A stretch of DNA of 64,000 nt from Cellvibrio sp. KY-YJ-3 (GCF_008806955.1 NZ_CP031727.1:744001-808000), one strand, 5' to 3'. Positions 17,932 to 28,813 are shown, counted from the first letter of the stretch. Notes: a model not told the origin generated them from the letters alone. A program made the numbers and translations.

Positions 17932-18744
17932 CTATTTCTGGCACGCCACGCAATACACCGTGGTGCGATCATTCATGCGCACCTCTTTGAGCGGTTTTTT
18001 ACAGGTCATACAGGGCTGATTACCGCGCCCGTAGACCAGTAGTTGCTGCTTGAAGTACCCCGGTTTGCCATCACCACCGACAAAATCGCGCAATGTCGTG
18101 CCGCCCTGATCAATGGAGCGTTGCAGTACAAATTTAATATCGCGCACCAGTTGCTCACAATCCTTACGCGTCAGTGCGCTCGCTTTGCGAATCGGTTTGA
18201 TGCCCGCCATAAATAGCGATTCATTGGCGTAGATGTTCCCCACCCCCACCACGATTTTGCTGTCCATGATGAACTGTTTCACCGCCTGGCTGCGCTTGCG
18301 GCTGCGCTCGTATAAATAATCTGCAGTGAATGTATCGGTAAGCGGCTCCGGCCCTAAATCGGCCAATAGCTTGTGAGTTTTGGGGTCGCCCTCCACCCAT
18401 AACCAGCAACCGAAACGGCGCGGATCGCAATAACGCAGCGCCTGTTTACCGAAGATCAGGTCAACATGATCGTGAAACAGCGGCGGCTCGTCGGCTTGCA
18501 CAATACGCAGGCTGCCGGACATACCCAAGTGGATCAACGCATGGCCGTGACCGAAATCCAGCAATAGATATTTGCCGCGCCGGTAAGCACCGCGCAGTGA
18601 ATGGCCGACAACCCGCTCCTGCAAGTCGGTGGGGATAGGCCAGCGCAGGCGCGGCTGGCGCACAATCAATGCCGTGGTTTTACGGCCGACGACGTGGGGC
18701 GCAATACCGCGCAAGGTAGTTTCAACTTCGGGCAACTCGGGCAT
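17932..18744 (-). CDS. mutM: Formamidopyrimidine-DNA glycosylase
   Basis: This 270-residue bifunctional base-excision enzyme removes 8-oxoguanine and nicks abasic sites. The N-terminus PELPEVETTLRGI carries the catalytic Pro (after Met removal) and Glu. The central helix-two-turn-helix contains VGNIYANE. The C-terminal zinc finger is CMTCKKPLKEVRM with YCVAC. The length is standard for the family. It lies between coaD and the rpmB/rpmG genes, as in E. coli. Confidence 0.96.
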   Translation of the reverse strand: MPELPEVETTLRGIAPHVVGRKTTALIVRQPRLRWPIPTDLQERVVGHSLRGAYRRGKYLLLDFGHGHALIHLGMSGSLRIVQADEPPLFHDHVDLIFGKQALRYCDPRRFGCWLWVEGDPKTHKLLADLGPEPLTDTFTADYLYERSRKRSQAVKQFIMDSKIVVGVGNIYANESLFMAGIKPIRKASALTRKDCEQLVRDIKFVLQRSIDQGGTTLRDFVGGDGKPGYFKQQLLVYGRGNQPCMTCKKPLKEVRMNDRTTVYCVACQK

Positions 18745-18789
18745 AGGTAATCCTGTGAGCGGTAGACGCCGCTATTATGCCAGCGGCGC

Positions 18790-20196
18790 TCACTGGGTAG
18801 CCGCATTCAAACGCATCATCAGGTTTAATTGATTGGCGATCAGCTGGAATTCCTCAAATTGGCGTGCATTCAAACCACTGCGTTCACCATCGGCATAAGC
18901 GATAGCCAGGAGCCGTTTATTGAGCTGCAAGGGCGCCAGAAATAAACCACCAGTAGCTCCCATCACTTGTAACGCCCCCATGTCTTTTAACGCCACCTTG
19001 GGTTGATACCAATAAGGTTCCTGCTGGCGCAAAAACTCATGCAGTAATTCACCTTTGTGCAATTGTTCCAAGTTGATTTTGACCTGCTGCCGCCACAGGT
19101 GCGTTCCCTTGCCCGCCACGTAACGCACGTCCAGTTGTTTGGTTTTATGATCGACAAACAAAATGGCGACCCGCGCTATAGCCGCGCCCTCATGCAGGGC
19201 CGCGAGCGACAATTGAGTCACTTTGGGCAAGCTGTCACCGGCCATCATGGCTTTGTGGATCTGGTTCAAGCGCTGCTGGAACAGGTAATCAGCCACATCG
19301 CTGGAGGGCTGCTCTTTGGCATCTATATCATCGGGGTCAGGCAAGGCGCTGATGAGCATATCCACGCCGTAAATCTTGGCGATTACCGACGCCTCATCTG
19401 CCATCAATAGAATCTGCTGCTGGGCGTCTTCCAGTGGCAACTTACAGAGGCTGGCCGTCTGCTGGCAGAGCTTATGCATTTCGGGGCTTTTAATCCCGCG
19501 CTGGATATAGGTCGCAATCTGGTTGCCCAGATTCACGGCGCGTGCGGCGGCGCTGGAATGCACATGATTCTCGCAGGCCTCGCTCAGCAAATCGCCCAAG
19601 GTCCAGTCTTTGATCAAATGGCGGGAGAGCAGGCTGGTATCCACCCCCAAATACTCCAGGGCAAGGCTGTGCTCCGCCTGCGGTTCGCGGTCGCGCGCCT
19701 CGATAAACTCCGCCACCACCGGCAAGCCAGTCGATATAAGCGCCAACTCGCTGATATTGCGCAACAGCGCCGCGATAAATATCTGTTCTTTTTTATCGCC
19801 ATCCAAAAACGGCACCATCGCCTTGGCTTGCACTGCGGCGTGGAAGGAGCGTGCGAGACTTTGGATCAAGAGCGCTTTGGGTTTGCCCTGCAAAAAGTTC
19901 TCGATCAGGGTAGTAGCGAGTGTGATATTACGCAGGTTGTCAAAACCCAAGTGCACTATCGCGCGCGATACCGTCTTAATCGATGCAAATGCCGGATTAT
20001 AATGCACAGAATTGGCGATTTTTAACACTTTGGAGGTTAAGTCCGCATCGCGCAGGATGATTTTGGTGAGATCCTCTGCGCGACACTTTTCGTTTTCACT
20101 CAGCTCGCAAATTTCCCGCACCACCGCATTCAAGGTGGGTAATTCCTGCTCCGCGAGTGTGTCCATCCACTCCTGTAAACCCTGGGGGTTGATCAT
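18790..20196 (-). CDS. HDOD domain protein with GAF-like C-terminus
   Basis: This protein of about 468 residues has an N-terminal HDOD domain (roughly 20-220: LPTLNAVVREICEL, DADLTSKVLKIANSVHYN, IVHLGFDNLRNITLA) and a C-terminal region of about 150 residues resembling a GAF sensor fold (AIARVAILFVDHKTKQLDVRYVAGKG). HDOD proteins are catalytically dead relatives of HD phosphohydrolases and often take part in signalling, motility or stress regulation. ATG 20196 is preferred over a GTG three codons upstream. It is transcribed toward mutM with a 45-base gap. Confidence 0.85.
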   Translation of the reverse strand: MINPQGLQEWMDTLAEQELPTLNAVVREICELSENEKCRAEDLTKIILRDADLTSKVLKIANSVHYNPAFASIKTVSRAIVHLGFDNLRNITLATTLIENFLQGKPKALLIQSLARSFHAAVQAKAMVPFLDGDKKEQIFIAALLRNISELALISTGLPVVAEFIEARDREPQAEHSLALEYLGVDTSLLSRHLIKDWTLGDLLSEACENHVHSSAAARAVNLGNQIATYIQRGIKSPEMHKLCQQTASLCKLPLEDAQQQILLMADEASVIAKIYGVDMLISALPDPDDIDAKEQPSSDVADYLFQQRLNQIHKAMMAGDSLPKVTQLSLAALHEGAAIARVAILFVDHKTKQLDVRYVAGKGTHLWRQQVKINLEQLHKGELLHEFLRQQEPYWYQPKVALKDMGALQVMGATGGLFLAPLQLNKRLLAIAYADGERSGLNARQFEEFQLIANQLNLMMRLNAATQ

Positions 20197-20379
20197 AGTT
20201 GGCACCGGGAACTCGTCACTGAAATAGGTTTTTTTATTCTGTCTTGAGTGTAGTTCAGCGCCGGATTTACGCCGACCTTGGCGCGAATTTCTTTTTTTGG
20301 GTGTATGCAGCGGCGCAAATTGGCGCCTAAGTAGCGTCGGAAAAGGCGGGGGGAAAGCTGGAGCAGGTACACAGGCAAT

Positions 20380-20416
20380 AAAAAACCCGGCGCTGGTTAA
20401 CCAGGGCCGGGTTTTT
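20380..20416 (-). terminator. Terminator after rpmG
   Basis: A long hairpin, CCCGGC-GCTGG-TTAA-CCAG-GGCCGGG, flanked by A6 and T5, lies 17 bases past the rpmG stop. It ends the rpmB-rpmG transcript. Confidence 0.9.
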
Positions 20417-20432
20417 AAAGCAGATCAAGTAA

Positions 20433-20588
20433 TTACTTGATTTTGCCTTCTTTGTAGACCACGTGCTTACGCACTACTGGGTCAAACTTTTTGATTTCCA
20501 TCTTTTCCGGCATGGTGCGCTTGTTCTTGTCAGTGGTGTAGAAGTGACCAGTACCAGCAGAAGAGTTCAGACGAATTTTTTCGCGCAT
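20433..20588 (-). CDS. rpmG: 50S ribosomal protein L33
   Basis: Read from the reverse strand: a 51-residue protein beginning [19 protein letters not shown], with [18 protein letters not shown] at the end, which is clearly L33. An AGGAG ribosome site precedes ATG 20588. The start lies 15 bases after the rpmB stop, and a strong terminator follows the gene. The gene is short but unambiguous, and this copy lacks the four zinc-binding cysteines of the C+ form of L33. Confidence 0.97.
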   Translation of the reverse strand: MREKIRLNSSAGTGHFYTTDKNKRTMPEKMEIKKFDPVVRKHVVYKEGKIK

Positions 20589-20603
20589 GACAATAGCTCC
20601 TAA

Positions 20604-20840
20604 TTACACTTTGTGGCCGTTGGCACGAACATCAGCCAACACAGCGTCAATGCCACGCTTGTCGATGATACGCATACCTTTTGGAGTCAGGCGCAGAGTT
20701 ACGAAACGCTTCTCAGCTTCTACCCAAAAACGGTGAGATTGCAGGTTTGGCAAAAAACGACGCTTGGTGTGGTTTTTTGCGTGGGAAACATTGTTGCCGG
20801 TAATGGGACGTTTACCAGTAACTTGACATACCTTGGACAT
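20604..20840 (-). CDS. rpmB: 50S ribosomal protein L28
   Basis: This 78-residue protein begins [21 protein letters not shown] and contains [16 protein letters not shown], diagnostic of L28. It is the first gene of the rpmB-rpmG operon, with two promoter-like elements in the 300-base region upstream. Confidence 0.97.
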   Translation of the reverse strand: MSKVCQVTGKRPITGNNVSHAKNHTKRRFLPNLQSHRFWVEAEKRFVTLRLTPKGMRIIDKRGIDAVLADVRANGHKV

Positions 20841-21022
20841 TTTAGTGCCTCATTAAATAAATCAGCGCGCTAAGCTGGAAGCGCTGTGCTAGAACCGTAA
20901 AACAGACTAACAACCAGCCTAGAGCATTGTTGTAAGCAGCCTATTCTTTCCTAAACGCGGCTTGAAAACGGGGTCGGCGCAGCAAATTTCATAGGGGGAA
21001 ACTTGCGCGAAAGTGGCGCTCT

Positions 21023-21050
21023 TTTATACGCCTTCACAACCCTGCCGCAA
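21023..21050 (-). promoter_or_regulatory. Candidate proximal promoter of rpmB-rpmG
   Basis: On the minus strand TTGCGG (21045-21050) and TATAAA (21023-21028) are separated by 16 bases, about 185 bases upstream of rpmB. The rest of the 20841-21146 gap shows no gene. Confidence 0.35.
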
Positions 21051-21060
21051 AGAGCCGCGT

Positions 21061-21089
21061 TTTATACCAAAACAGCCCTGTGATAGCAA
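21061..21089 (-). promoter_or_regulatory. Candidate distal promoter of rpmB-rpmG
   Basis: On the minus strand TTGCTA (21084-21089) and TATAAA (21061-21066) are separated by exactly 17 bases, a good sigma-70 match. It lies in tandem with the proximal element. Confidence 0.45.
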
Positions 21090-21146
21090 TGAAAAGCTGC
21101 TTTTTTAGCCAAAAAAACTGGCGCCCGCCACATTCGTGCAGCGATT

Positions 21147-21821
21147 TCAGAGCAATCCCCGCTCGGCAAAGGAAATTACCTCCGCATCGCCCACCACCAT
21201 ATGATCAATCACCCGCACGTCGATCAAGTCCAGCGCTGCTTGCAACCGCTGGGTGATACGACAGTCGGCTTGGCTAGGCTCTGCAACTCCGCTAGGGTGG
21301 TTGTGACTGAGGATCACCGCGGCACAGTTATGCGCCAATGCGCGCCTTACGACTTCGCGCGGGTAAACCGAGGCGCCATCGATAGTGCCGAAAAATAATT
21401 CCTCGTAGGTGATCAGGCGATTTTGGTTATCCAAAAACAAAACCGCAAAAACTTCGCGCGGTTGATGGCGCAGCTGGGCACTTAAATAGTTGCGCACAAG
21501 ATCGGGGCTGGTGAGCAAGTCGCCCGTTTTCATCGCCGCCGAGAGATGTCGCCGCCCCATTTCCAGTACCGCCTGTAACTGCGCATACTTGGCGTTGCCA
21601 AGCCCGAGTCCGCGACAGAATTCAGCTTGCGAGGCTTCCAATAGCGGGCGCAGACCGCCGTACTGCTGCAACAACTCACGCGCAAGGTCTACGGCAGATT
21701 TGCCCACGCAGCCAACACGCAGGAATATGGCGAGTAATTCAGCATCGGATAAGGCACGGGGCCCAAGAGATAGTAGTTTTTCGCGCGGGCGTTCGGCGGC
21801 GGGCCAATTGGCAATCGACAT
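21147..21821 (-). CDS. radC: RadC family JAB/MPN-domain protein
   Basis: This 224-residue protein has an N-terminal helix-hairpin-helix region ([18 protein letters not shown]) and a JAMM/MPN-type metal-binding motif ([23 protein letters not shown], then LSHNHPSG and a following D). The biochemical role of RadC is unsettled; the early repair phenotype of E. coli radC was later assigned to recG. ATG 21821 has an AGGAG ribosome site and gives the conserved start [17 protein letters not shown]; the frame extends 12 codons further without support. It is divergent from coaBC. Confidence 0.95.
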   Translation of the reverse strand: MSIANWPAAERPREKLLSLGPRALSDAELLAIFLRVGCVGKSAVDLARELLQQYGGLRPLLEASQAEFCRGLGLGNAKYAQLQAVLEMGRRHLSAAMKTGDLLTSPDLVRNYLSAQLRHQPREVFAVLFLDNQNRLITYEELFFGTIDGASVYPREVVRRALAHNCAAVILSHNHPSGVAEPSQADCRITQRLQAALDLIDVRVIDHMVVGDAEVISFAERGLL

Positions 21822-22071
21822 GGTGTTCTCCTGTATGCGCCCTGTTAAAGAGCGCAATTCCTTGTAGTGAGGTCAGATCATTCCTTTTTAGTATCGCAAC
21901 AGCCAGCGGACAGTTACGAAAACGCTGGCAAGAATGGTATCTTAACCAGCTTTCGTCAAGCCCTGCGCGGTCAGCGCCGTAAGTGGCCAATTACGTCAAT
22001 GCAAGCTAAGGTTTGCACTAGCTGCTTGTTTATTCACCCGTGCGTGTAGCGCCAGAGCTTTGTGGGTACCT

Positions 22072-23280
22072 ATGTCATCCCTTGCCAATAAACAGATTCT
22101 ACTCGGTGTCACCGGCGGTATTGCGGCCTATAAAAGTGCCGATCTGGTGCGTCGCCTGCAAGATGCGGGTGCCAGCGTGCAAGTGGTGATGACGCCGGCG
22201 GCGCAGGAATTTATTACGCCGCTGACCCTGCAAGCGCTATCGGGGAACCCGGTGCATACCCAATTGCTCGACCCTGAGGCGGAAGCGGGCATGGGCCATA
22301 TTCAGCTGGCGCGCTGGGCGGATTTGGTATTGATCGCCCCCGCCAGCGCCGATTTTATGGCACGCCTGACCCAAGGCATGGGTAATGATTTGCTCACCAG
22401 CATTTGCCTCGCGACCGCCGCCCCTATTGCGCTGGCGCCGGCGATGAACCAGGGGATGTGGCGCAATCAGGCGACACAAACCAATCTGGATTTACTAATC
22501 GAGCGCAAAATTCATATTTTTGGCCCCGCCGACGGCGGTCAGGCCTGTGGTGATATCGGTCCCGGGCGGATGCTGGAACCTTTACAGTTGGTCGATGCCG
22601 CTGCCAGTCTGTTTGCGACCGGTAGCCTCGCGGGCAAAACGCTTGTGATTACCGCTGGCCCCACCCGCGAAGCGATTGACCCAGTGCGCTACCTGAGCAA
22701 TCACAGCTCCGGCAAGATGGGTTATGCCCTAGCCGAGGCTGCTGCAGAAGCGGGCGCCAAGACGATTCTGATTAGCGGCCCGACCCAGCTGAAAACACCG
22801 CCGCGGGTGCAGCGCATTGATGTCACCAGCGCGCAGCAAATGTTCGACGCCAGCATGGCCGCTGCCGACAGCTGCGATGTGTTTATCGCCGCTGCCGCCG
22901 TGGCCGATTATCGCCCCGCGCAGGTTGCGCCCCAAAAGCTTAAAAAAGGTGCTGATGAAAGCATCACACTGACCCTGGTCAAAAATCCCGACATAGTCGC
23001 CAGCGTTGCCGCGCTGCCCAAGCGCCCTTTTACCGTCGGTTTTGCCGCCGAGAGTGAAAACCTACTGGACTATGGCCGGGCGAAGCTGGTGCACAAAAAG
23101 CTGGATCTGGTGATTGCCAACAATATCAGCGACAGCCGCATCGGCTTTAATAGTGATGACAATGCGGTGACGGTGATTGATGAACACTCAAACCACGAAC
23201 TGAGCCAGCGCAGCAAACAGCAGCTGGCACGGGAATTGATTGCACTGATCGCACGCAAAGTGACAGCACCCACACAATAA
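22072..23280 (+). CDS. coaBC: Bifunctional phosphopantothenoylcysteine decarboxylase/phosphopantothenate-cysteine ligase
   Basis: This 402-residue protein supplies steps two and three of CoA synthesis. The N-terminal CoaC flavoprotein half has GVTGGIAAYKSADLVRRL, the PASADFMARLTQG segment, LAPAMNQGMW (PAMN motif) and the catalytic Cys in GGQACGDIGPGRM. The C-terminal CoaB half has TAGPTREAIDPVRYLSNHSSGKMG. ATG 22072 is preferred to a TTG four codons upstream. In E. coli and Pseudomonas dut follows directly; here the 29-base gap leads straight into algC. Confidence 0.96.
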   Translation: MSSLANKQILLGVTGGIAAYKSADLVRRLQDAGASVQVVMTPAAQEFITPLTLQALSGNPVHTQLLDPEAEAGMGHIQLARWADLVLIAPASADFMARLTQGMGNDLLTSICLATAAPIALAPAMNQGMWRNQATQTNLDLLIERKIHIFGPADGGQACGDIGPGRMLEPLQLVDAAASLFATGSLAGKTLVITAGPTREAIDPVRYLSNHSSGKMGYALAEAAAEAGAKTILISGPTQLKTPPRVQRIDVTSAQQMFDASMAAADSCDVFIAAAAVADYRPAQVAPQKLKKGADESITLTLVKNPDIVASVAALPKRPFTVGFAAESENLLDYGRAKLVHKKLDLVIANNISDSRIGFNSDDNAVTVIDEHSNHELSQRSKQQLARELIALIARKVTAPTQ

Positions 23281-23309
23281 CGACGACTGAATTAGCAAAA
23301 GGTAACTAC

Positions 23310-25820
23310 GTGAAACCACGGGATATCACTATAAAAGCAACAGGTACGGCGCCCCTATCACGCAGCGCCCAACGTGCACTGGAGCAAGCCAAACGCAAAG
23401 CGGCAGTGCAGCAAAAAATCCTCCTCACCCTGCTGGGAATTGCGCTAGTGGTTAATTTGTTGGCTGCCTATTTCCTGCACCAGCAGCTGGTAGTGGTAAA
23501 AAATCACGAAAACCTGCAACGGCTTACCCAGGAAACGGTCAATGAGCGCAAAAGTGCGCTTGAAAACCATTTGCGCGAGCAGGCCAATGCGGTTGAATTG
23601 CTGGCCAATAACCCGGCCTGGCTGGCAGCGCTGGATAGCAGCAACCCGGACAATAGCGATGAAACGCGCCAACAATTAACGCAGCGCCTGGCGGCCGACA
23701 ACCCGGGGATCCTGCATATCCGCCTGACCCCGACGGGAACAGCGGCCCTTGATCGAGAGGCTGAATTCCCGGTGCGCTATCTGGAATTGGACTTGATCCA
23801 GCGTGCCGAGCAGCGCAAACCCGCCCTGCCTGAATTGATCGAACTGGATAACCGCTGGATGCTGCAATGGGTAAAACCGCTGGCAGCCAACCCTGAGTCC
23901 GCCCCCTTGGGTACGCTCCTCATCACCACTGATGCCAGCCAACTGGTGGAACTGTCAGCCGGTGGGAACCAAAGTGTGGGCGAGACAATATTGTTACAAC
24001 AGTTCAGCGGCAGCCCGGTGCAGACCATTCGCAAATCCGGCAGCGGCAACGCGGGAGCCAAAGCGAGCGCCAATATCGACCAAAGCCACCTTGTGGTGCA
24101 ATTTACCCCTTCTGAACAACTTAAAAACACCGCCGAAGAAATGCCAACACTCTGGCTGCTGGTTGTCAGCCTGATCGCCGCCGCCAGTTTGGCGCTCTGC
24201 TGGTTCCTCAGCAAAGTGATTACCCGCGCCACATTTAAAGATACAGATAGCCCAACACCTAGCCTGCAAGACACAGTGAAAGCCAGTAAAGATTCTGTGG
24301 ACGAAGAAAACCTTATCAATCCACTGTTCCAAACCCAGGACATTCTGGATATTGCGGTTATCGATGAAGATGAGGATATCCTCGGGCTGAGCGAAAACTC
24401 GGGCAAAAAAGCCAGCAGTGCCAAACGCAGCAGCCTCACCGAAAGTGATGTGCCTCTGGAGATCTTCCGCTCTTATGACATTCGCGGTTTGGTAAACAGC
24501 CAAATTACGCCGCAGCTGGCACAGCTAATCGGCCAGGCAGTGGGAAGCGAAGCAATCGATCAGGGTGAACACAGCATTGTGGTCGCACGCGACGGTCGCA
24601 CTCACAGCGAAGCGCTCACCCAGGCGTTGATTAAAGGTATTTTGCGCACCGGCTGTAATGTAATTAATGTGGGCGTGGTCCCGACGCCGCTCATGTACTT
24701 CGCCACCTTTCATTTTGACGATACCCACAGCGGTGTGATGGTGACCGCCAGCCACAACCCCAAGGAATACAACGGTTTTAAAGTGGTGATCAACAATCGC
24801 GCGCTGGCCGATGACGCGGTAGTGGAATTGCGCTCGCGTATTATTGCGCAGCGCTTCCATCAAGGCTTGGGTGAGGAGACTCCGCGCGCAATTATCCCCG
24901 ACTATATCGAACGCATTTTTTCCGACGTGGCGCTGGCGGGAAATATCAGCATAGTGGTGGACGCCGGCAATGCGGTGCCCGGTTTGGTTGCACCGCAATT
25001 ATTTGAAGAATTGGGCTGTGATGTCACATCGCTTTTTTGCGATCTGGATGGCGAATTCCCCAATCACAATCCCGACCCAACCATCGAAGAAAACTTGCAA
25101 GCACTGATCGCCAAAGTCAAAGAGGTCAAAGCCGATATTGGTGTCGCTTTCGACGGTGATGGCGACCGCTTGGTGGTGGTCACTCCCAAGGGCGATATTA
25201 TTTGGCCCGACCGTTTATTGATGTTATTTGCCAAAGATATTCTCGCGCGCAACCCCGGCGCCGATGTGCTGTTCGACGTAAAATGCTCACGCCAGTTGAA
25301 CCAGGTAATCAGCAGTTATGGCGGCCGGCCGATCATGTGGAAAACGGGTCACTCACCGATGAAAGCGAAAATGGAAGAGACGCAAGCGCTTATCGGCGGC
25401 GAATATTCCGGCCATATTTTTATCAAGGATCGCTGGTACGGCTTCGACGACGGTATCTACGCCATGGCCCGTCTGTTGGAAATTATTACCCTGCGCGATC
25501 AAAACATCGATGACATTTTTGCCGGTTTCCCGCAGTTGCATGCAACACCGGAAATCAAGATCAACATCAGTGATCAGGACAAATTTGGCTTGATTAAAAA
25601 ACTCGCCGAAACCGGCGATTTTGCCAATGGTGCACTCACCACTATCGATGGTTTACGCGTGGATTACACCAAGGGTTGGGGCTTGGTGCGCGCGTCAAAT
25701 ACCTCACCCGCACTCACCCTGCGCTTTGAAGCGGAATCACCCGAAGCACTGGAAAAAATACAACAGATTTTCAAACGCGAATTAATTAAAGTTGATGCCA
25801 ATCTGCACATCGATTTTTGA
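23310..25820 (+). CDS. algC: Phosphomannomutase/phosphoglucomutase with N-terminal membrane-anchored sensor-like region (long AlgC)
   Basis: An 836-residue protein. The C-terminal part (about 380-836) is a complete alpha-D-phosphohexomutase: phosphoserine Ser481 in TASHNP, metal loop DGDGDR (615-620), sugar loop GEYSGH and phosphate loop RASNTSP. It interconverts mannose- or glucose-1- and 6-phosphates for LPS and exopolysaccharide precursors. The first 380 residues contain a TM helix (about 38-60), a periplasmic domain of about 220 residues, a second TM helix (LWLLVVSLIAAASLALCWFL) and a cytoplasmic linker. Long AlgC forms are also annotated in Pseudomonas. The start is GTG 23310 with AAAGG upstream. 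argB follows 64 bases downstream. Confidence 0.92.
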   Translation: MKPRDITIKATGTAPLSRSAQRALEQAKRKAAVQQKILLTLLGIALVVNLLAAYFLHQQLVVVKNHENLQRLTQETVNERKSALENHLREQANAVELLANNPAWLAALDSSNPDNSDETRQQLTQRLAADNPGILHIRLTPTGTAALDREAEFPVRYLELDLIQRAEQRKPALPELIELDNRWMLQWVKPLAANPESAPLGTLLITTDASQLVELSAGGNQSVGETILLQQFSGSPVQTIRKSGSGNAGAKASANIDQSHLVVQFTPSEQLKNTAEEMPTLWLLVVSLIAAASLALCWFLSKVITRATFKDTDSPTPSLQDTVKASKDSVDEENLINPLFQTQDILDIAVIDEDEDILGLSENSGKKASSAKRSSLTESDVPLEIFRSYDIRGLVNSQITPQLAQLIGQAVGSEAIDQGEHSIVVARDGRTHSEALTQALIKGILRTGCNVINVGVVPTPLMYFATFHFDDTHSGVMVTASHNPKEYNGFKVVINNRALADDAVVELRSRIIAQRFHQGLGEETPRAIIPDYIERIFSDVALAGNISIVVDAGNAVPGLVAPQLFEELGCDVTSLFCDLDGEFPNHNPDPTIEENLQALIAKVKEVKADIGVAFDGDGDRLVVVTPKGDIIWPDRLLMLFAKDILARNPGADVLFDVKCSRQLNQVISSYGGRPIMWKTGHSPMKAKMEETQALIGGEYSGHIFIKDRWYGFDDGIYAMARLLEIITLRDQNIDDIFAGFPQLHATPEIKINISDQDKFGLIKKLAETGDFANGALTTIDGLRVDYTKGWGLVRASNTSPALTLRFEAESPEALEKIQQIFKRELIKVDANLHIDF

Positions 25821-25881
25821 ATTATTAGCGGTTATCAAACACTTTTCATCAACGACTTTTTATTATTTACAGGATATTTGA

Positions 25882-26790
<909 letters not shown>

Positions 26791-26847
26791 TGAAATGGCA
26801 GGCTGCATTAGCAAAAGCAGGTGCAGCCTGCAATGAATGGAGGCTCT

Positions 26848-27462
26848 ATGATTAAAACCCCAAACACAACAACACCGCGCCGTCAGCAAATATTGGAATG
26901 TCTGGCGCGGATGCTGGAAGCCAGCCCCGGCGAGCGCATTACCACCGCGGCACTGGCGAAAGAAGTCGGCGTGTCGGAAGCGGCGCTCTATCGCCACTTT
27001 CCCAGCAAATCCAAAATGTTTGAGGGCTTAATTGAATTTATTGAAGAGACGATTTTTTCGCGTATTACGCTAATCCTGGCAGATGAAAAATCCACCCTTA
27101 AACGCTGCGAAAAAATTCTTTCCCTGCTACTTAATTTTGCCGAGCGCAATCCGGGCTTAACCCGCTTGCTCACCGGCGATGCTCTCACCGGTGAAACCGA
27201 GAGACTGCGCACACGCATCGAACAATTTTTTGATCGCATCGAAACCCAACTCAAACAAATTTTGCGCGAAGCGGAATTGCGCGAGGGGGTGCATCCCCAA
27301 TTGCCCATCGCCGCTGCGGCCAACTTATTAATCGCCTTGGTGGATGGCCGAATCGCCGAATTTGTACGCACCGGTTTTCGGCGCCGCCCCACCGAACACT
27401 GGCAGGAACAATGGCAATTAATCGCCCAGGGTTTTTTAGTGTCCAGTGCCGTACAGGCGTAA
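26848..27462 (+). CDS. slmA: Nucleoid occlusion factor SlmA (TetR family)
   Basis: This 204-residue TetR-type protein has the helix-turn-helix [37 protein letters not shown], which is highly specific for SlmA/Ttk, and a C-terminal [22 protein letters not shown]. SlmA binds specific chromosomal sites and blocks FtsZ ring assembly over unsegregated DNA. ATG 26848 is preceded by TGGAGG; an upstream GTG (26821) is rejected. It lies between argB and pyrE, as slmA does in E. coli relative to pyrE. Confidence 0.95.
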   Translation: MIKTPNTTTPRRQQILECLARMLEASPGERITTAALAKEVGVSEAALYRHFPSKSKMFEGLIEFIEETIFSRITLILADEKSTLKRCEKILSLLLNFAERNPGLTRLLTGDALTGETERLRTRIEQFFDRIETQLKQILREAELREGVHPQLPIAAAANLLIALVDGRIAEFVRTGFRRRPTEHWQEQWQLIAQGFLVSSAVQA

Positions 27463-27463
27463 A

Positions 27464-27485
27464 AAAACCGGCAATTGCCGGTTTT
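27464..27485. terminator. Bidirectional terminator between slmA and the DUF4124 gene
   Basis: The perfect 22-base palindrome AAAACCGGCAA-TTGCCGGTTTT begins right after the slmA stop and serves the convergent gene as well. Confidence 0.9.
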
Positions 27486-27514
27486 AATTACTACTAGATG
27501 AAGATGCAAAATAC

Positions 27515-28117
27515 TTATTGGGTAATTTCAATAAACCGTGTGCGATCTTCATCAAACTTTTTAGACATCTCACTGTATTCCTGCTCGCGCTGCTGGATTT
27601 GCAACTGAATATCCTTTTCTTCCTGGGTGAGATTATTAATGCTTTTAAGCAGGTCTTCCGGTAGTTGACGGCCGCTGCGCTCAACCGCTGCCGCTTGCGA
27701 TTGATAATCCTGCAAGCGTTTATTAGCTGAGTGTAAATTGGCTTCCAGAATGCTGATATTGCCGCGCAAACTCTCAAGGTTACGCTGCTTGGCAGCATCT
27801 ATATCACCGACATTGCTATAGCTGCGGCGCAACTGTATATCCTCGCGCTCGCGCTGTTCGCGCAATTGCTTTTCGTGCAGCGCACGCTTGGCAGCATCGC
27901 CCTCGGGAGCGGGCGGCACCACTTCAATCACCTTGCCGCTAATACTGACAACTTCATAACCCTTACTGACAAACTCAGCGGGAATATTACTGTCCATCAC
28001 GGTGACACCTTCGCTGTTTTTGTAGCGATAGATTACCTTGGCTGATTTGTTAGCCTGTGCCGCAACACCCTGCGCAAACATCACTCCAATAGCAAACACC
28101 ACCAACAGTTTACGCAT
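27515..28117 (-). CDS. Exported DUF4124 protein with coiled coil
   Basis: This 200-residue protein has a signal peptide (1-20, cut near VAA-QA), then a DUF4124-type segment (KVIYRYKNSEGVTVMDSNIPAEFVSKGYEVVS), then a long charged helix from about 85 to 200 likely to form a coiled coil (ESLRGNISILEANLHSANKRL, EEKDIQLQIQQREQEYSEM). Function unknown; DUF4124 proteins are envelope proteins common in gammaproteobacteria. It lies downstream of pyrE on the same strand with a 45-base gap and may be co-transcribed. Confidence 0.8.
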   Translation of the reverse strand: MRKLLVVFAIGVMFAQGVAAQANKSAKVIYRYKNSEGVTVMDSNIPAEFVSKGYEVVSISGKVIEVVPPAPEGDAAKRALHEKQLREQREREDIQLRRSYSNVGDIDAAKQRNLESLRGNISILEANLHSANKRLQDYQSQAAAVERSGRQLPEDLLKSINNLTQEEKDIQLQIQQREQEYSEMSKKFDEDRTRFIEITQ

Positions 28118-28162
28118 CTGGATTCATCACCTCGTTAGCGTTATCGACAACAGAATGGTGGA

Positions 28163-28813
28163 TCACGCCAGATCCACACCGTAGGTTGCACGATAAGTTT
28201 TAATTTTTTCCACCATCGCCTCTTGCCCTGCCTGACCTTGCAGATAATCGATGATGTGATTCAAATTGATAATGCTAATGACCGGAATCCCAAAGGTCTG
28301 TTCCACTTCCTGAATGGCCGATAACTCACCCTGGCCTTTTTCCTGACGGTTCAAACCAATCAATACGGCCGCTGGTTTGGCACCGGCCGCATTAATAATC
28401 GCCATCACCTCGCGCACCGCAGTGCCTGCGGTAATTACATCGTCCACAATCAGAACTTTTCCCTGCAGCGGCGCTCCTACCAAGGTGCCGCCTTCGCCGT
28501 GATCTTTGGCTTCTTTGCGGTTATAGCAGTAGGGCAAGTCGCGTCCGTGCTGGTCAGCCAAGGCAATCGCGGTGGTGGCTGCCAGAGGGATGCCTTTATA
28601 AGCCGGGCCAAAGACTATATCGAATTCCACGCCAGATGCCGTGATCGCCGCCGCATAGTAACGTCCCAACTCAGCCAGTGCCTGACCGGTTTGAAAGCGG
28701 CCGGCATTAAAGAAGTAAGGGCTGGTGCGCCCGGACTTGAGCAAAAACTCACCAAAGCATAGGGCTTGGTGTTTGACTGCCAGCTGAATGAAGTCAAATT
28801 GGTATTTTTCCAT
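28163..28813 (-). CDS. pyrE: Orotate phosphoribosyltransferase
   Basis: This 216-residue enzyme converts orotate and PRPP to OMP in pyrimidine synthesis. The PRPP-binding motif is [28 protein letters not shown] and [15 protein letters not shown] are family hallmarks. The length is standard. It is divergent from crc with about 210 bases between, an arrangement shared with Pseudomonas. Confidence 0.97.
   Translation of the reverse strand: MEKYQFDFIQLAVKHQALCFGEFLLKSGRTSPYFFNAGRFQTGQALAELGRYYAAAITASGVEFDIVFGPAYKGIPLAATTAIALADQHGRDLPYCYNRKEAKDHGEGGTLVGAPLQGKVLIVDDVITAGTAVREVMAIINAAGAKPAAVLIGLNRQEKGQGELSAIQEVEQTFGIPVISIINLNHIIDYLQGQAGQEAMVEKIKTYRATYGVDLA

Noticed and set aside
20206-20379. Short minus-strand frame of about 60 residues between the HDOD gene and the rpmG terminator
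   Set aside because: No ribosome site, basic low-complexity content and no conservation I recognise; treated as upstream region of the HDOD gene.
23777-24439. 220-residue open frame opposite the algC N-terminal region
   Set aside because: Antisense shadow in GC-rich coding DNA; the plus-strand protein has coherent TM segments and catalytic motifs.
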